Shown piece by piece: positions 7,732-16,269 of a DNA stretch of 64,000 bases (position 1 is the stretch's first letter; each line of letters begins with the position of its first letter). The position numbers and the translations under genes were made by a program. The notes beneath the pieces were generated by a model that was given only the letters and a program-made list of their open reading frames with translations, had not been told where the DNA came from and made no database searches. Source of the stretch: Hymenobacter polaris (GTDB lineage: Bacteria > Bacteroidota > Bacteroidia > Cytophagales > Hymenobacteraceae). The stretch spans positions 1,426,001-1,490,000 of the forward strand of contig NZ_JABBGH010000001.1 in the NCBI RefSeq assembly GCF_012927305.1, in the 5' to 3' direction.

Positions 7732-8928
7732 ATGATTCCTGCCTTGCGCGCCGCCTACAACGCCCAGTTCACGCCCGAGAAATATCAGCAGATGCTGGCC
7801 GACGTGGAGCAGCAACTGCCTAATCAGCTGGAATTTCGACTGGCCGAAACGCCTATCTTCGTGCCGCGGGCCCTGCGCGACAAGCTGGTGCAAGCCGGGC
7901 AGGCCATTATTGACGTCATTCAGCGGCCCGATTTTAAGGAATTAACTGACGCAGCCATTCCGCCCGGCCATTTTGTGCCCAACGAGGACGCGCACGCCAC
8001 GTTTCTGACTTTCGATTTTGCTGTGTGCCGCAACGCCGACACCGGCGAGCTGGAGCCGCAGCTCATTGAGATGCAGGGGTTTCCTTCGCTCTACGCCTTC
8101 CAAACCTGGCAGCCCGGCTCCTACGGCGCGCATTTCGAGATTCCGGACTCGGTAACGCCCTACTTTGAGGTGCCCGACGATGCCGCCTACAAGGCCGAGA
8201 TGCGCCGCCTGCTGCTAGGCAACGCGCAGCCCGAGGAAGTTATCCTGCTGGAGCTATTTCCGGAGAAGCAAAAGACGCGCATCGACTTCGCCCTCACCGA
8301 GCAGTTTTGGGGCGTGAAAGCAGTGTGCCTCACGGCGATACGCAAGCGCGGGCGCGAGCTGTTTTACGAGCGCGACGGCTGCGAAATCAAGATTAAGCGC
8401 ATCTACAACCGCATTATCTTCGACGAGTTGAACCGCTACCCCGACCTGCACACCGAGTACCAGCTGACCGACGACGTAGACGTGCACTGGGTGGGCCACC
8501 CCAACTGGTTTTTCCGCATCAGCAAGTATACGCTACCGCTGGTGCACAGCGCGTTTTCGCCTCCCAGCTACTACCTCGACCAGCTGACCGAGTACCCCGC
8601 CGACCTAGAAAACTACGTGCTCAAGCCACTGTTTTCCTTTGCGGGCGTGGGCGTGCGGCTGCACGTAACGGCCGCCGACCTGGCGGCGCTGCCCGACAAG
8701 CAGAACTACCTGCTGCAACGCCGCGTGCAGTACGAGCCCGTAATTGAGGCGCCCGACGGGCTGGTGAAGTGCGAGATTCGCCTGCTTTACGCCTGGCACC
8801 CCACGGATGCTAACCCGCACTTGCTCACGGGCCTGGGGCGCATGAGCCGGGGCGAGATGATTGGCGTGGCCTTTAATAAGGATAAGGATTGGGTGGGCGG
8901 CACCTCGCCGCTGTTTGAGCGCGGCTAG
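7732..8928 (+). CDS. Probable ATP-grasp-like ligase of the amidoligase set
   Basis: This 398-residue protein is not a family I can name firmly. Several stretches look like a (possibly circularly permuted) ATP-grasp core: ENYVLKPLFSFAGVGVRLHV (lysine and glycine-rich nucleotide loop), NYLLQRRVQYEPVI (hinge strand), and GLVKCEIRLLYAW followed by GLGRMSRGEMIGVAFNK (metal/phosphate side). The N-terminal half contains conserved-looking FVPNEDAHATFLTFDFAVC and PQLIEMQGFPSLYAFQ. There is no signal peptide. It follows the amidotransferase in the same direction, so it is likely the last enzyme of the set. A catalytic ligase role is inference. Confidence 0.6.
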   Translation: MIPALRAAYNAQFTPEKYQQMLADVEQQLPNQLEFRLAETPIFVPRALRDKLVQAGQAIIDVIQRPDFKELTDAAIPPGHFVPNEDAHATFLTFDFAVCRNADTGELEPQLIEMQGFPSLYAFQTWQPGSYGAHFEIPDSVTPYFEVPDDAAYKAEMRRLLLGNAQPEEVILLELFPEKQKTRIDFALTEQFWGVKAVCLTAIRKRGRELFYERDGCEIKIKRIYNRIIFDELNRYPDLHTEYQLTDDVDVHWVGHPNWFFRISKYTLPLVHSAFSPPSYYLDQLTEYPADLENYVLKPLFSFAGVGVRLHVTAADLAALPDKQNYLLQRRVQYEPVIEAPDGLVKCEIRLLYAWHPTDANPHLLTGLGRMSRGEMIGVAFNKDKDWVGGTSPLFERG

Positions 8929-9020
8929 CGCCCTAGGGCCTAGCCTACTGCGCCTAGGGGCCTGGGCGGGCCATAACCCACCGGCGCACGCCCGCGTAAG
9001 CCGCCCTAAACACTTCGCTG

Positions 9021-9512
9021 ATGCCTTCGCTATTCGCCCAAGGGTTGCGCCTTTCCAAAAACGCCCTGTTTGGCACCTTCATGGGCCGCGCCACCAAGCT
9101 GCTGGGCAAGCCCTTTAAGGTGCTCACCATCGTGAACGAGGTGGCGGATAAGCTGGCCGATGCCAAAAGCAAGGACAACAAATTCAAGCAGCTATTCAAT
9201 TCGGCCCTGACCATCGTGCGCCTGGTGCGCAGCTACGCCAGCGGCGACTACCGCGAGCTTAAAACGACCACCATCATCTCGGGGCTGGCAGTGTTGCTCT
9301 ACGTGCTCGCGCCGGTTGACCTGATACCCGATTTCATTCCGGTAGTGGGCTGGCTCGACGATTTGAGTCTGGTTAGCTGGTTTGCGGGCAAGTTTCACAC
9401 CGAGCTGGCCCAGTTTCGCGCCTGGGAGGACCGCCAAGCCCAGCCAGCCGCCAGTGAGCCCGCCCGCGGCGACCGCTCGCTGCCCGCGGTGGCCGAGCTG
9501 GGCCATTCTTAA
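9021..9512 (+). CDS. YkvA/DUF1232 family protein
   Basis: The C-terminal half holds the DUF1232 signature: a hydrophobic helix ISGLAVLLYVLAPVDLIPDF followed by IPVVGWLDDLSLVSWFAGKF. The N-terminal ~75 residues are basic and helical (lysine-rich KLADAKSKDNKFKQLF). DUF1232 proteins are small membrane-associated proteins of unknown function. It starts 92 bases after the amidoligase set and may simply be downstream of it. Confidence 0.85.
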   Translation: MPSLFAQGLRLSKNALFGTFMGRATKLLGKPFKVLTIVNEVADKLADAKSKDNKFKQLFNSALTIVRLVRSYASGDYRELKTTTIISGLAVLLYVLAPVDLIPDFIPVVGWLDDLSLVSWFAGKFHTELAQFRAWEDRQAQPAASEPARGDRSLPAVAELGHS

Positions 9513-9592
9513 GCAATTAAGAAGAAGCAGTGGGCAAAGAGCAATTTCACACCCGTTGCTCCTTGTTGATTGCTCATTGCCAATTAATTGCC

Positions 9593-9892
9593 ATGCCTCT
9601 CTTTGTCGTTTCGCTTACCTTGCCCGAGTCGTTCGATGCGGCCGTGATGGCGGTCATTCCCCGGCATCGCGCGTTCATTAGCAAGCTGCTGGCCGAGCAC
9701 GTGATTGAAAGCTACGCCATTAGCGCCGACCGCAGCCGGGGCTGGGTGACAATGAGCGGCACCGACGAAGCGGCCGTGCGCGCCGTGGTGGCGCAATTTC
9801 CGCTGTACCGATTTCTGCGCGAAGTAGATGTAGATGAGCTATTTATCTACGACAGTGCCGCTTACCGGTTCCCGAGTATCAGCCTGAATTAG
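9593..9892 (+). CDS. Small muconolactone isomerase/YCII-like protein
   Basis: The 99-residue protein starts at the ATG at 9593 (MPLFVVSLTLPESFDAAVMA) and has the beta-alpha-beta pattern of a dimeric ferredoxin-like barrel. The segment VVAQFPLYRFLREVDVDELF matches the end of muconolactone isomerase-like domains, where FPL-Y is typical. No catechol-pathway genes are nearby, so an enzymatic role is doubtful and the function is unknown. The frame is open further upstream to 9530, but that part is a low-quality spacer with short inverted repeats. Confidence 0.65.
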   Translation: MPLFVVSLTLPESFDAAVMAVIPRHRAFISKLLAEHVIESYAISADRSRGWVTMSGTDEAAVRAVVAQFPLYRFLREVDVDELFIYDSAAYRFPSISLN

Positions 9893-9922
9893 CCCTAGGG
9901 CACTTTTGCTCAGAATTGCCGT

Positions 9923-10768
9923 ATGAAGTACATAGTTGCCGGGGTACTGGCCGCGGCGGGGGCCCTGCTACTGGCGGCTGCCCGGCCGGCCGCCAGTAGC
10001 AGGGCCCCCATCACCACCCCCGAACTGGAAAGCCGCCTGCTGGCCGCCATCGACGGCACCCAGTCGCTGCGCTACGTGGTGGCGGCCCAGGAACGGGTTG
10101 AGGGCCGCTACTTACCCATGCGCTCCACCGTCAAGCTCACGCTGACGCCGCTGCGCATCTATCTCAAAAACCAGCAGGGGGCCGAGGCGCTGTACGTGGC
10201 CGGGCAAAACGGGGGCGACGCCTGGGTGTATCCGGGCACCTTCCCCTACCTCACGCTCAGCCTCGACCCGCGCGGCAGCCTCATGCTGCGCAACCAGCAC
10301 CACTCGCTGCTGCAAATAGGCTTTGGGCTGATTGCCAGCCTACTGCGCACCTCCGAGCCAGCCTTTGTGCGCTCGTTTCGGGCGGCCGGCGACACGGTGG
10401 TGGGCGGGCGCCCCTGCCACGTGCTGCGCTCGAGCTACCCAGCCTTTCGCTACATCGCCTATCGGGCCGGCGCGGGCGAAACCACGGCCTCGGTGGCGAC
10501 CAAGCTCAACTGCGGCGAATACCGCATTTTGGAGCGCAACAAGCTGGCAGTGAATACCAAGCTGGCGGCTGGCCAGGTTATTCAGGTGCCCAACGCCTAC
10601 GGCAGCCGCACGGTGGTGCTGGTAGACGAGCGCACGTTTTTGCCAGCCGGCGTGGCCGTGTACGACGAGCGCGGGCTGTACGAGAAGTATGACTTCTCGA
10701 ACGTCGTGGCCAACCAACCCATTCCGGCAACTGAATTCAGCAAGGATTTTCCGGGTTATAAGTTTTAG
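9923..10768 (+). CDS. DUF1571 periplasmic/outer-membrane-associated protein with LysM-like insert
   Basis: An N-terminal signal peptide (MKYIVAGVLAAAGALLLAAA) precedes a LolA/LppX-like DUF1571 fold: LRYVVAAQERVEGRYLPMRS, YLKNQQGAEALYVAGQNGGD and a final YEKYDFSNVVANQPIPATEF. Between about residues 175 and 230 a segment (YRAGAGETTASVATKLNCGE, then ERNKLAVNTKLAAGQVIQVP) follows the LysM pattern of GxT, Asn and a terminal G-x-x-I-x-x-P, so it may hold the protein to peptidoglycan. The role is unknown. It may bind a lipid or a lipoprotein intermediate, as the fold suggests. Confidence 0.75.
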   Translation: MKYIVAGVLAAAGALLLAAARPAASSRAPITTPELESRLLAAIDGTQSLRYVVAAQERVEGRYLPMRSTVKLTLTPLRIYLKNQQGAEALYVAGQNGGDAWVYPGTFPYLTLSLDPRGSLMLRNQHHSLLQIGFGLIASLLRTSEPAFVRSFRAAGDTVVGGRPCHVLRSSYPAFRYIAYRAGAGETTASVATKLNCGEYRILERNKLAVNTKLAAGQVIQVPNAYGSRTVVLVDERTFLPAGVAVYDERGLYEKYDFSNVVANQPIPATEFSKDFPGYKF

Positions 10769-10818
10769 ACGCCCCCGGCCCTAGGCGCAACCTACCGGGC
10801 GGCGGCGCGTTTTTCTCC

Positions 10819-10826
10819 GACCTTTG
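10819..10826 (+). promoter_or_regulatory. Candidate -7 box (GACCTTTG) for the S8 protease gene
   Basis: GACCTTTG matches TAnnTTTG at seven positions and lies 42 bases before the chosen ATG. No clear -33 element is visible. Confidence 0.35.
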
Positions 10827-10868
10827 TGCTTGCGGCTGGCTTCTGGCCGCGCTTTTTTACTTCCCTTG

Positions 10869-12668
10869 ATGCTTGCACCCCCACTTGCCGGCTGGTCGCG
10901 CCTGACGCTGGCCGCCGCCCTGCTTTCGGCGGCTGGTTGCCGCGTAGCCCAACCCACTACTACCTCCGCGGCCACTACTGAGGCCACCACCGCCGCGGCT
11001 GCCGCAGTAGCCCCCGCCGCGGCCGCGGTAGCCCCGGCCGCCACCCCCGCCCCCACCGATGTGCCCGCGCCGGCGGCCGCCGCCAAGCCCGCCGGCCCCA
11101 CCGTGGCCGAAGCCGCCGAAGCCCAGTGGTACCTGCGCGACCCGCAGCAGGACAACGTGCCCGGCACCGGCACCACCCGCACCTACGCCGAGCTGCTGAA
11201 AGGCCGCACCCCTAGCCCCGTGGTGGTGGCCGTTATTGACTCGGGCATCGACACGGCCCACGTCGATTTGAAGCCCATTTTGTGGCGCAACGCCCGCGAG
11301 ATTCCCGGCAACGGCATCGACGACGACCAGAACGGCTACGTGGACGACGTGCACGGCTGGAACTTCATCGGCGGCAAGGACGGGCGCAACGTGGGCGTCG
11401 AAACCCTGGAGATTACCCGCGTGGTGGCCAAGTACGGGCCGCGCTTTGCGGGCAAAACCCGCGCCCAGGTGCCGGTAGCCCAGCGCGCCACCTACGACAT
11501 GTACTTGAAGGCCAAGAAGTCGTATGATGCCAAGCGCAAGGAGCTGACCGAGCAGCTGGCCCAGGCCGACCAGGCCCGCACCCAAATTAGCGGCCTGACC
11601 GGGGCGCTGAAGGAGAAGCTCGGCATCGAGAAACTGGATACGGCCACCCTACGCAAGCTTAGCACCACCCTGCCCAACCCCGACTTGCAGGGCGCGCTGG
11701 CCAGCTTTTACCAGGGCATGCGCCAGATGGGCGTGGGCGACACCGACGCGCTGCTGGCCGAGCTCGACAACGAGGTGAAGGACCAGCGCGAGCAGCTGAC
11801 CTATAGCCTCGACACCAAGTTTAACCCTAGGGCCACCATCGTGGGCGACAACCCCGACGACGTTAACCAGCGCAACTACGGCAACAACGACGTGACCGGC
11901 CCCGACGCCCTGCACGGCACCCACGTGGCGGGCATCATCGCGGCCGTGCGCGACAACAACCTGGGCGTGCAAGGCATTGCCGCCTCGCCGGTGCGGGTGA
12001 TGAGCGTGCGGGCCGTGCCCAACGGCGACGAGCGCGACAAGGACGTGGCCAACGCCATCCGCTACGCTGTGGACAACGGCGCGCAAATTATCAACATGAG
12101 CTTCGGCAAGGAGTTCTCGCCCCAGCGCCCGGCCGTGGAAGCCGCCTACAAGTACGCCGAGAGCAAGGGCGTGCTGCTGGTGCACGCCGCCGGCAACGAA
12201 AACCACAACCTCGACCTGGTGTCTAACTTCCCAGCCTCGCTGTACATGAATGGCAGCGTACCCACTACCCTGCTTACGGTGGGCGCCTCGGGCCCGAAGG
12301 ATGACGAGAACCTGCCCGCCAACTTCAGCAACTACAGCAAGAAGCAGGTGGACGTGTTTGCGCCCGGCGTAGGCATTTACTCGACGCTGCCGGGCAATAA
12401 GTACGGCAACGAGAGCGGCACCAGCATGGCCTCGCCCGTGACGGCGGGCATCGCGGCGGTACTCAAGTCGTATTTCCCCAGCCTCACGGCCACTGACCTC
12501 AAGCGCATCATCCGGCAGTCGGCCCAGGTGCACCACACGCAGGTGCTGGTGCCGGGCGGCGACGGCAAGAAGGCCGACTTCTCGACCCTGTCGGCCACCG
12601 GCGGCGTCGTGGATTTGTACGAGGCCGTGCGCCTGGCTTCGCAGACGGCCGGCGCGCCGAAGCCCTAG
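10869..12668 (+). CDS. Subtilisin-like S8 serine protease, lipoprotein
   Basis: The signal sequence ends in a lipobox, LLSAAGC (Cys24), so the protein is probably a membrane-anchored lipoprotein. A Thr/Ala/Pro-rich linker follows. The catalytic triad is visible: VVAVIDSGID (Asp124), DALHGTHVAG (His349) and ESGTSMASP (Ser519); HAAGNEN supplies the oxyanion Asn. Asp and His are about 225 residues apart, far more than in subtilisin, because of an inserted largely helical and charged domain (roughly 160-320). I prefer the ATG at 10869 over a TTG at 10824 because it makes a proper signal peptide and leaves the -7 box upstream. A strong terminator follows. Confidence 0.9.
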   Translation: MLAPPLAGWSRLTLAAALLSAAGCRVAQPTTTSAATTEATTAAAAAVAPAAAAVAPAATPAPTDVPAPAAAAKPAGPTVAEAAEAQWYLRDPQQDNVPGTGTTRTYAELLKGRTPSPVVVAVIDSGIDTAHVDLKPILWRNAREIPGNGIDDDQNGYVDDVHGWNFIGGKDGRNVGVETLEITRVVAKYGPRFAGKTRAQVPVAQRATYDMYLKAKKSYDAKRKELTEQLAQADQARTQISGLTGALKEKLGIEKLDTATLRKLSTTLPNPDLQGALASFYQGMRQMGVGDTDALLAELDNEVKDQREQLTYSLDTKFNPRATIVGDNPDDVNQRNYGNNDVTGPDALHGTHVAGIIAAVRDNNLGVQGIAASPVRVMSVRAVPNGDERDKDVANAIRYAVDNGAQIINMSFGKEFSPQRPAVEAAYKYAESKGVLLVHAAGNENHNLDLVSNFPASLYMNGSVPTTLLTVGASGPKDDENLPANFSNYSKKQVDVFAPGVGIYSTLPGNKYGNESGTSMASPVTAGIAAVLKSYFPSLTATDLKRIIRQSAQVHHTQVLVPGGDGKKADFSTLSATGGVVDLYEAVRLASQTAGAPKP

Positions 12669-12699
12669 GCCCAGCTTAGCGTCTATTGCCTGGCAACCA

Positions 12700-12741
12700 A
12701 ACGGCTACCCCTCAAACTGACCGGAGGGGTAGCCGTTTTTT
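12700..12741 (+). terminator. Rho-independent terminator of the S8 protease gene
   Basis: AACGGCTACCCCTC pairs with GAGGGGTAGCCGTT around a 9-base loop and is followed by a run of T. Confidence 0.9.
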
Positions 12742-12798
12742 GCTGAAGAGGAGATTAAGAATTCCGCCCTAGGCCCTTTGTTTTCCGTAAGGCCGAGT

Positions 12799-13800
12799 AT
12801 GCTTTCTCAGTTATTCATTTTAGAGCGGCTAAAACGGATGCAAGCACTAAATAACGCCCCCCCGGCTGCTGACACGCTGGTAGCCGACCACCCCGCCCTG
12901 GCCGACGCCCACCTGGCCGCCACCACCGCGCAAAAGGGCGAGTCGCCGCTGCGGCGCACTATCATCAGCATTGCTTACCTAGTGGCGGGCGTCTTCTCGG
13001 CGGCCCTGGGCCTCGAGTCGTTCATGCTGCCCAATGGCTTGTTTGACGGCGGCGTGACGGGTATTTCGCTGCTGGCGGCGCGGCTCATTCACTTGCCGCT
13101 GTCGGTATTTCTGGTGGTGCTCAACCTGCCGTTTATCTGGCTTGGGTACCGCTCCATGGGCAAGGACTTCGCCATTCGGGCGCTGGCGGCCATTCTGACG
13201 CTGGCCGTGGTGCTGGTGGTCGTGCACTTCCCGGTTATCACCCAAGATAAAATGCTGATTGCCGTATTCGGCGGCTTCTTCTTGGGCGCGGGCATCGGCT
13301 TGGCCATGCGCGGGGGTGGCGTGCTCGACGGCACCGAGATTTTAGCCGTGTACCTGAGCAAGAAGGGCAACCTGAGCGTAGGCGACTTTGTGCTAGTACT
13401 CAATATCTTGATATTCATTGTGGTGGCCGTGGCGCTCGATATTCAAACAGCGCTCTACTCCATCCTCACCTACCTAGCCGCCGCCAAAACTATCGAGTTC
13501 GTGGTCAACGGCATTGAGGAATACACCGGCGTCACCATTATTTCCGAGCACAGCGACGCCATTCGGCGGGCCCTCACCGAGCGCCTAGGGCGGGGCGTGA
13601 CGGTGTACGCCGGGCACCGCGGCTACGGCTCGCGCGGCGAGCAGCCCCAGCCCATCGACATTGTATTCACGGTGGTTACCCGCCTGGAAGTAGGCCAAGT
13701 GACTGAAGCCGTCAACAAAATTGATGCGAAAGCCTTCATTATCATGCACAGCGTGAACGATGCCAAGGGCGGCATGGTGAAGCGCCGGGCGCTGCATTGA
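12799..13800 (+). CDS. YitT family membrane protein (DUF161/DUF2179)
   Basis: After a ~55-residue hydrophilic N-terminus the protein has five or six membrane helices, including IISIAYLVAGVFSAALGLES, LSVFLVVLNLPFIWLGY and FGGFFLGAGIGLAMRGGGVL. The family motif GGVLDGTEILAVYLSKK is clear. The C-terminal ~90 residues (TGVTIISEHSDAIRRALTER, GRGVTVYAGHRGYG) form the soluble DUF2179 domain. Function is not established in general; some relatives are linked to transport. ATG 12799 is chosen over a TTG at 12778 that lies inside a promoter-like CCCTTTG. Confidence 0.88.
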   Translation: MLSQLFILERLKRMQALNNAPPAADTLVADHPALADAHLAATTAQKGESPLRRTIISIAYLVAGVFSAALGLESFMLPNGLFDGGVTGISLLAARLIHLPLSVFLVVLNLPFIWLGYRSMGKDFAIRALAAILTLAVVLVVVHFPVITQDKMLIAVFGGFFLGAGIGLAMRGGGVLDGTEILAVYLSKKGNLSVGDFVLVLNILIFIVVAVALDIQTALYSILTYLAAAKTIEFVVNGIEEYTGVTIISEHSDAIRRALTERLGRGVTVYAGHRGYGSRGEQPQPIDIVFTVVTRLEVGQVTEAVNKIDAKAFIIMHSVNDAKGGMVKRRALH

Positions 13801-13805
13801 TATTG

Positions 13806-13910
13806 ATGTGAAAATGTGGGAAATAGAAGAATGTGAAAAGTAATACTGGAGCGCCCAACAGCGACCATAGAGTCAATTTTCACATTCTTCCATTTCCCAC
13901 ATTTTCACAT
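13806..13910. repeat. Intergenic inverted repeat, ATGTGAAAA family
   Basis: ATGTGAAAATGTGGGAAATA plus GAAGAATGTGAAAA (13806-13839) and its reverse complement at 13877-13910 pair over 34 bp with one mismatch. A second member lies at 20264-20383. The spacer is 37 bases. It sits directly after the YitT stop. Confidence 0.85.
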
Positions 13911-13921
13911 TTCTCACCTAC

Positions 13922-13929
13922 TACCTTTG
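13922..13929 (+). promoter_or_regulatory. Perfect -7 box (TACCTTTG) abutting the MOSC start
   Basis: TACCTTTG is an exact TAnnTTTG match and is separated from the ATG at 13934 by only four bases, so the transcript should be leaderless or nearly so. Confidence 0.5.
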
Positions 13930-13933
13930 CGGC

Positions 13934-14767
13934 ATGTCTGCCCACGCTGCTCCTATTACCCTCACGGGTCTTTTCATCTACCCCGTAAAGTCCCTAGGGG
14001 GCATTAGCCTGCCCGAGGCGGAAGTGACGGCGCGGGGCCTGCAATACGACCGGCGCTGGCTGCTAGTGGATGCCCATAACCGCTTCCTGACCCAGCGCGA
14101 GCATCCTGAGCTGGCGCTGCTGGCCGTAGAAGCCGCCTACAATGGCTTTTTGCTGCGCCACCGCCAGCGGCCCGAGTTGCGGCCGCTCTACATTCCATTT
14201 GAGGCGGCGGCCGACAAGACGGCCTTTGTTACCATCTGGGACGATATGGTCTTTGCCCAGCGCGGCACCGCCGCGGCCGACCAGTGGCTGAGTGAGGCCC
14301 TAGGCCGCCCGTGCCGCCTGGTTTATATGGACGATATGGCCCGCCGCGAGGTAGAGCCCGACAAGCCCGAGCTAAACCCGGCCGGTACGCTCGTGAGCTT
14401 CGCCGACGGCTACCCCTACCTGCTGGCCAGCGAGGCATCCCTGGCCAAGCTCAACGCCCAGCTAACCGAGCCGGTGCCCATGAACCGCTTCCGGCCCAAC
14501 CTGGTGGTGGCCGGCCTGCCCGCCGACGCCGAGGACACTTGGCATGACTTCCGCATCGCCGGCTTGCCCTTTCGGGCGGTGCGCGGCTGCGGGCGCTGCG
14601 TGATGACGACCATCGACCAAGAAACGGGCCTGAAAAACCCCGGCGGCGAGCCCCTGCGCACCCTGGCCACTTACCGCCAGCAGGGCCGCAAAATCATGTT
14701 TGGCCAAAACGTAACGGGCCCGGCCGCCGGCCGCCTGCGCGTGGGCGATGCGGTAACGGTGGGCTAG
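13934..14767 (+). CDS. MOSC domain protein (YcbX/mARC-like)
   Basis: The first ~120 residues form the MOSC N-terminal beta-barrel (LTGLFIYPVKSLGGISLPEA, RRWLLVDAHNRFLTQREHPE). The MOSC core follows with MNRFRPNLVVAG and the conserved cysteine segment RAVRGCGRCVMTTIDQETG, ending in the typical FGQNVTGPAAGRLRVGDAV. Members bind sulfurated molybdenum cofactor and reduce N-hydroxylated compounds or act in detoxification. Redox partner domains such as a C-terminal 2Fe-2S ferredoxin are absent, so it would need a separate partner. The next gene begins 53 bases downstream. Confidence 0.9.
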   Translation: MSAHAAPITLTGLFIYPVKSLGGISLPEAEVTARGLQYDRRWLLVDAHNRFLTQREHPELALLAVEAAYNGFLLRHRQRPELRPLYIPFEAAADKTAFVTIWDDMVFAQRGTAAADQWLSEALGRPCRLVYMDDMARREVEPDKPELNPAGTLVSFADGYPYLLASEASLAKLNAQLTEPVPMNRFRPNLVVAGLPADAEDTWHDFRIAGLPFRAVRGCGRCVMTTIDQETGLKNPGGEPLRTLATYRQQGRKIMFGQNVTGPAAGRLRVGDAVTVG

Positions 14768-14820
14768 CCGCTGGCGTATGCGGCAGGTAGGGGCGGCCTT
14801 TGCCCCTAGCCCCTCCGTGT

Positions 14821-15498
14821 ATGGACAACGCCTTCGTGCTGGATTTTTTGCGCCGCCTGGCAGCCAACAACACTACCGCTTGGATGCAGGCGCACCGCGA
14901 CGACTACCTGCGCGCCCGCGATGCCTTTGCCGACCTCGTGACGGAAGTGCTACGCCGGGCCGCGCCCGTCGCGCCCGAGCTGGCCGGCCTCACGCCGGCG
15001 CAGGCGATGTTTCGGCTGCACAAGAACGACCGCAGCCAAACCGAGCCCGAGCCCTACAAGCGCCGCCTGGGGGCTGGGCTGGTGCCGGGCGGGCGCCACG
15101 CCGAGCGGGCCGGCTACTTCCTGGCCCTCATGCCGGGCGGCGGCTCGTGGCTGCGGGCGGGGCGCTTCACTCCCACCCCGGCCGAGCTGGTGGCCATCCG
15201 GCAGGAAATTCACTACAGCCCCGATGAGTTTCACCGGCGGCTGGCCGACCCCGAGCTGCGGCGCTACTTCCCGTTGGGGCTGGATATGGACGCGGCCCAG
15301 CTCACGCGCCCGCCTAGGGGCTACGCCGCCACCGACCCCGACATCGCCTTTATTAAGCTTAAAAGCTTCGGCCTCAACAGCTACTTCAGCGATGCGGAAG
15401 TGCTGGCGCCTGGCTTTCTCGACGAAGTACTGGCCCGCATTGCTGCCGCCCGGCCGTGGGTCACCTTCCTCAACGAGGCCCTAGGGGGAAATGGGTAG
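14821..15498 (+). CDS. DUF2461 family protein
   Basis: The N-terminus (FVLDFLRRLAANNTTAWMQA, HRDDYLRARDAF) is the signature FL-x-L-x-x-NN-x-x-W of the DUF2461/TIGR02453 family. FRLHKNDRSQTEPEPYKRR and GYFLALMPGGGSW are further conserved blocks. The molecular function is unknown. The ATG at 14821 gives the family-typical start; a TTG at 14800 adds seven residues. The gene ends just before a palindrome that fills the gap to the convergent kinase gene. Confidence 0.88.
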   Translation: MDNAFVLDFLRRLAANNTTAWMQAHRDDYLRARDAFADLVTEVLRRAAPVAPELAGLTPAQAMFRLHKNDRSQTEPEPYKRRLGAGLVPGGRHAERAGYFLALMPGGGSWLRAGRFTPTPAELVAIRQEIHYSPDEFHRRLADPELRRYFPLGLDMDAAQLTRPPRGYAATDPDIAFIKLKSFGLNSYFSDAEVLAPGFLDEVLARIAAARPWVTFLNEALGGNG

Positions 15499-15499
15499 G

Positions 15500-15640
15500 G
15501 AGCAGCGAGTCGAAAAAGGCCGTCATGCTGAGCTTGTCGAAGCATCTCTATTGGGTAAGTAATCCTAACGTCAAAAGTTAGTTACGCGGTAGAGATGCTT
15601 CGACAAGCTCAGCATGACGGCCTTTTTCGGCTCACTGCTC
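15500..15640. repeat. Intergenic palindrome, GTCATGCTGAGC family
   Basis: The arms start with the locus-specific GAGCAGCGAGTCGAAAAAGG and run into the shared core GTCATGCTGAGCTTGTCGA, AGCATCTCTA. The reverse complement occupies about 15590-15640, with only a couple of mismatches in the outer part. It spans almost the whole 147-base gap between two convergent stops, so it probably serves as a bidirectional terminator. Confidence 0.9.
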
Positions 15641-15645
15641 ATTAT

Positions 15646-16269
15646 TTAAAACAGGCCGAAGAGCTTGCCGTTGATGCGCTCGATGATGGAGCCCAGGTCC
15701 TCGGGGCGGCGCACGTAGTCTAGTTCATTCACGTCGATAATGAGCAGCTTGCCGGCGCGGTAATTAGCAATCCACTGCTCGTAGTGCTCGTTGAGGTGCT
15801 TTAGATACTCAATGCTGATAGTGTTCTCATACTCACGGCCACGCTTCTCAATCTGGCCGATAAGCTTGGGCAAGTCAGCGCGTAGATAAAGCAGCAAATC
15901 GGGCGGCTGCACCAGGTTTATCAGGCTCTCGAATAGGGCGTAGTAGTTGTGGTAGTCGCGCTCGGCCATCAGGCCCGACTGGCGCAGGTTGGCCGCGAAG
16001 ATGTGGGCGTCCTCGTAAATGGTGCGGTCCTGAATAACGCTGCGGCCCTGCTTCACTAGCTGCTGAATAGCCTGGGTTTGGCGAAAGCGGCCGTTGAGGA
16101 AATATACCTGCAGGTGGAAAGCCCAGCGCGGCATATCGGCGTAGAAATCCTTGAGGTACGGATTGTCGTCTACCTCTTCCAAAAATACTTCCCAACGAAA
16201 ATGCTGGGCCAGCTTGTGGGCCAGGGTGGTTTTGCCGGCCCCAATGTTGCCAACGATGGCGATGTGCAT
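15646..16269 (-). CDS. Deoxynucleoside kinase
   Basis: The protein starts MHIAIVGNIGAGKTTLAHKL, a P-loop (GNIGAGKT). It contains the nucleoside-site EEVDDNPYLKDFY, the DRTIYED motif of deoxynucleoside kinases, and a lid arginine segment IEKRGREYENTI. It phosphorylates deoxyadenosine, deoxyguanosine or related nucleosides with ATP in salvage; the exact base preference cannot be read. At 207 residues it has the family's normal length. The ATG at 16269 immediately precedes the P-loop strand, so the longer upstream frame is rejected. Confidence 0.92.
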   Translation of the reverse strand: MHIAIVGNIGAGKTTLAHKLAQHFRWEVFLEEVDDNPYLKDFYADMPRWAFHLQVYFLNGRFRQTQAIQQLVKQGRSVIQDRTIYEDAHIFAANLRQSGLMAERDYHNYYALFESLINLVQPPDLLLYLRADLPKLIGQIEKRGREYENTISIEYLKHLNEHYEQWIANYRAGKLLIIDVNELDYVRRPEDLGSIIERINGKLFGLF

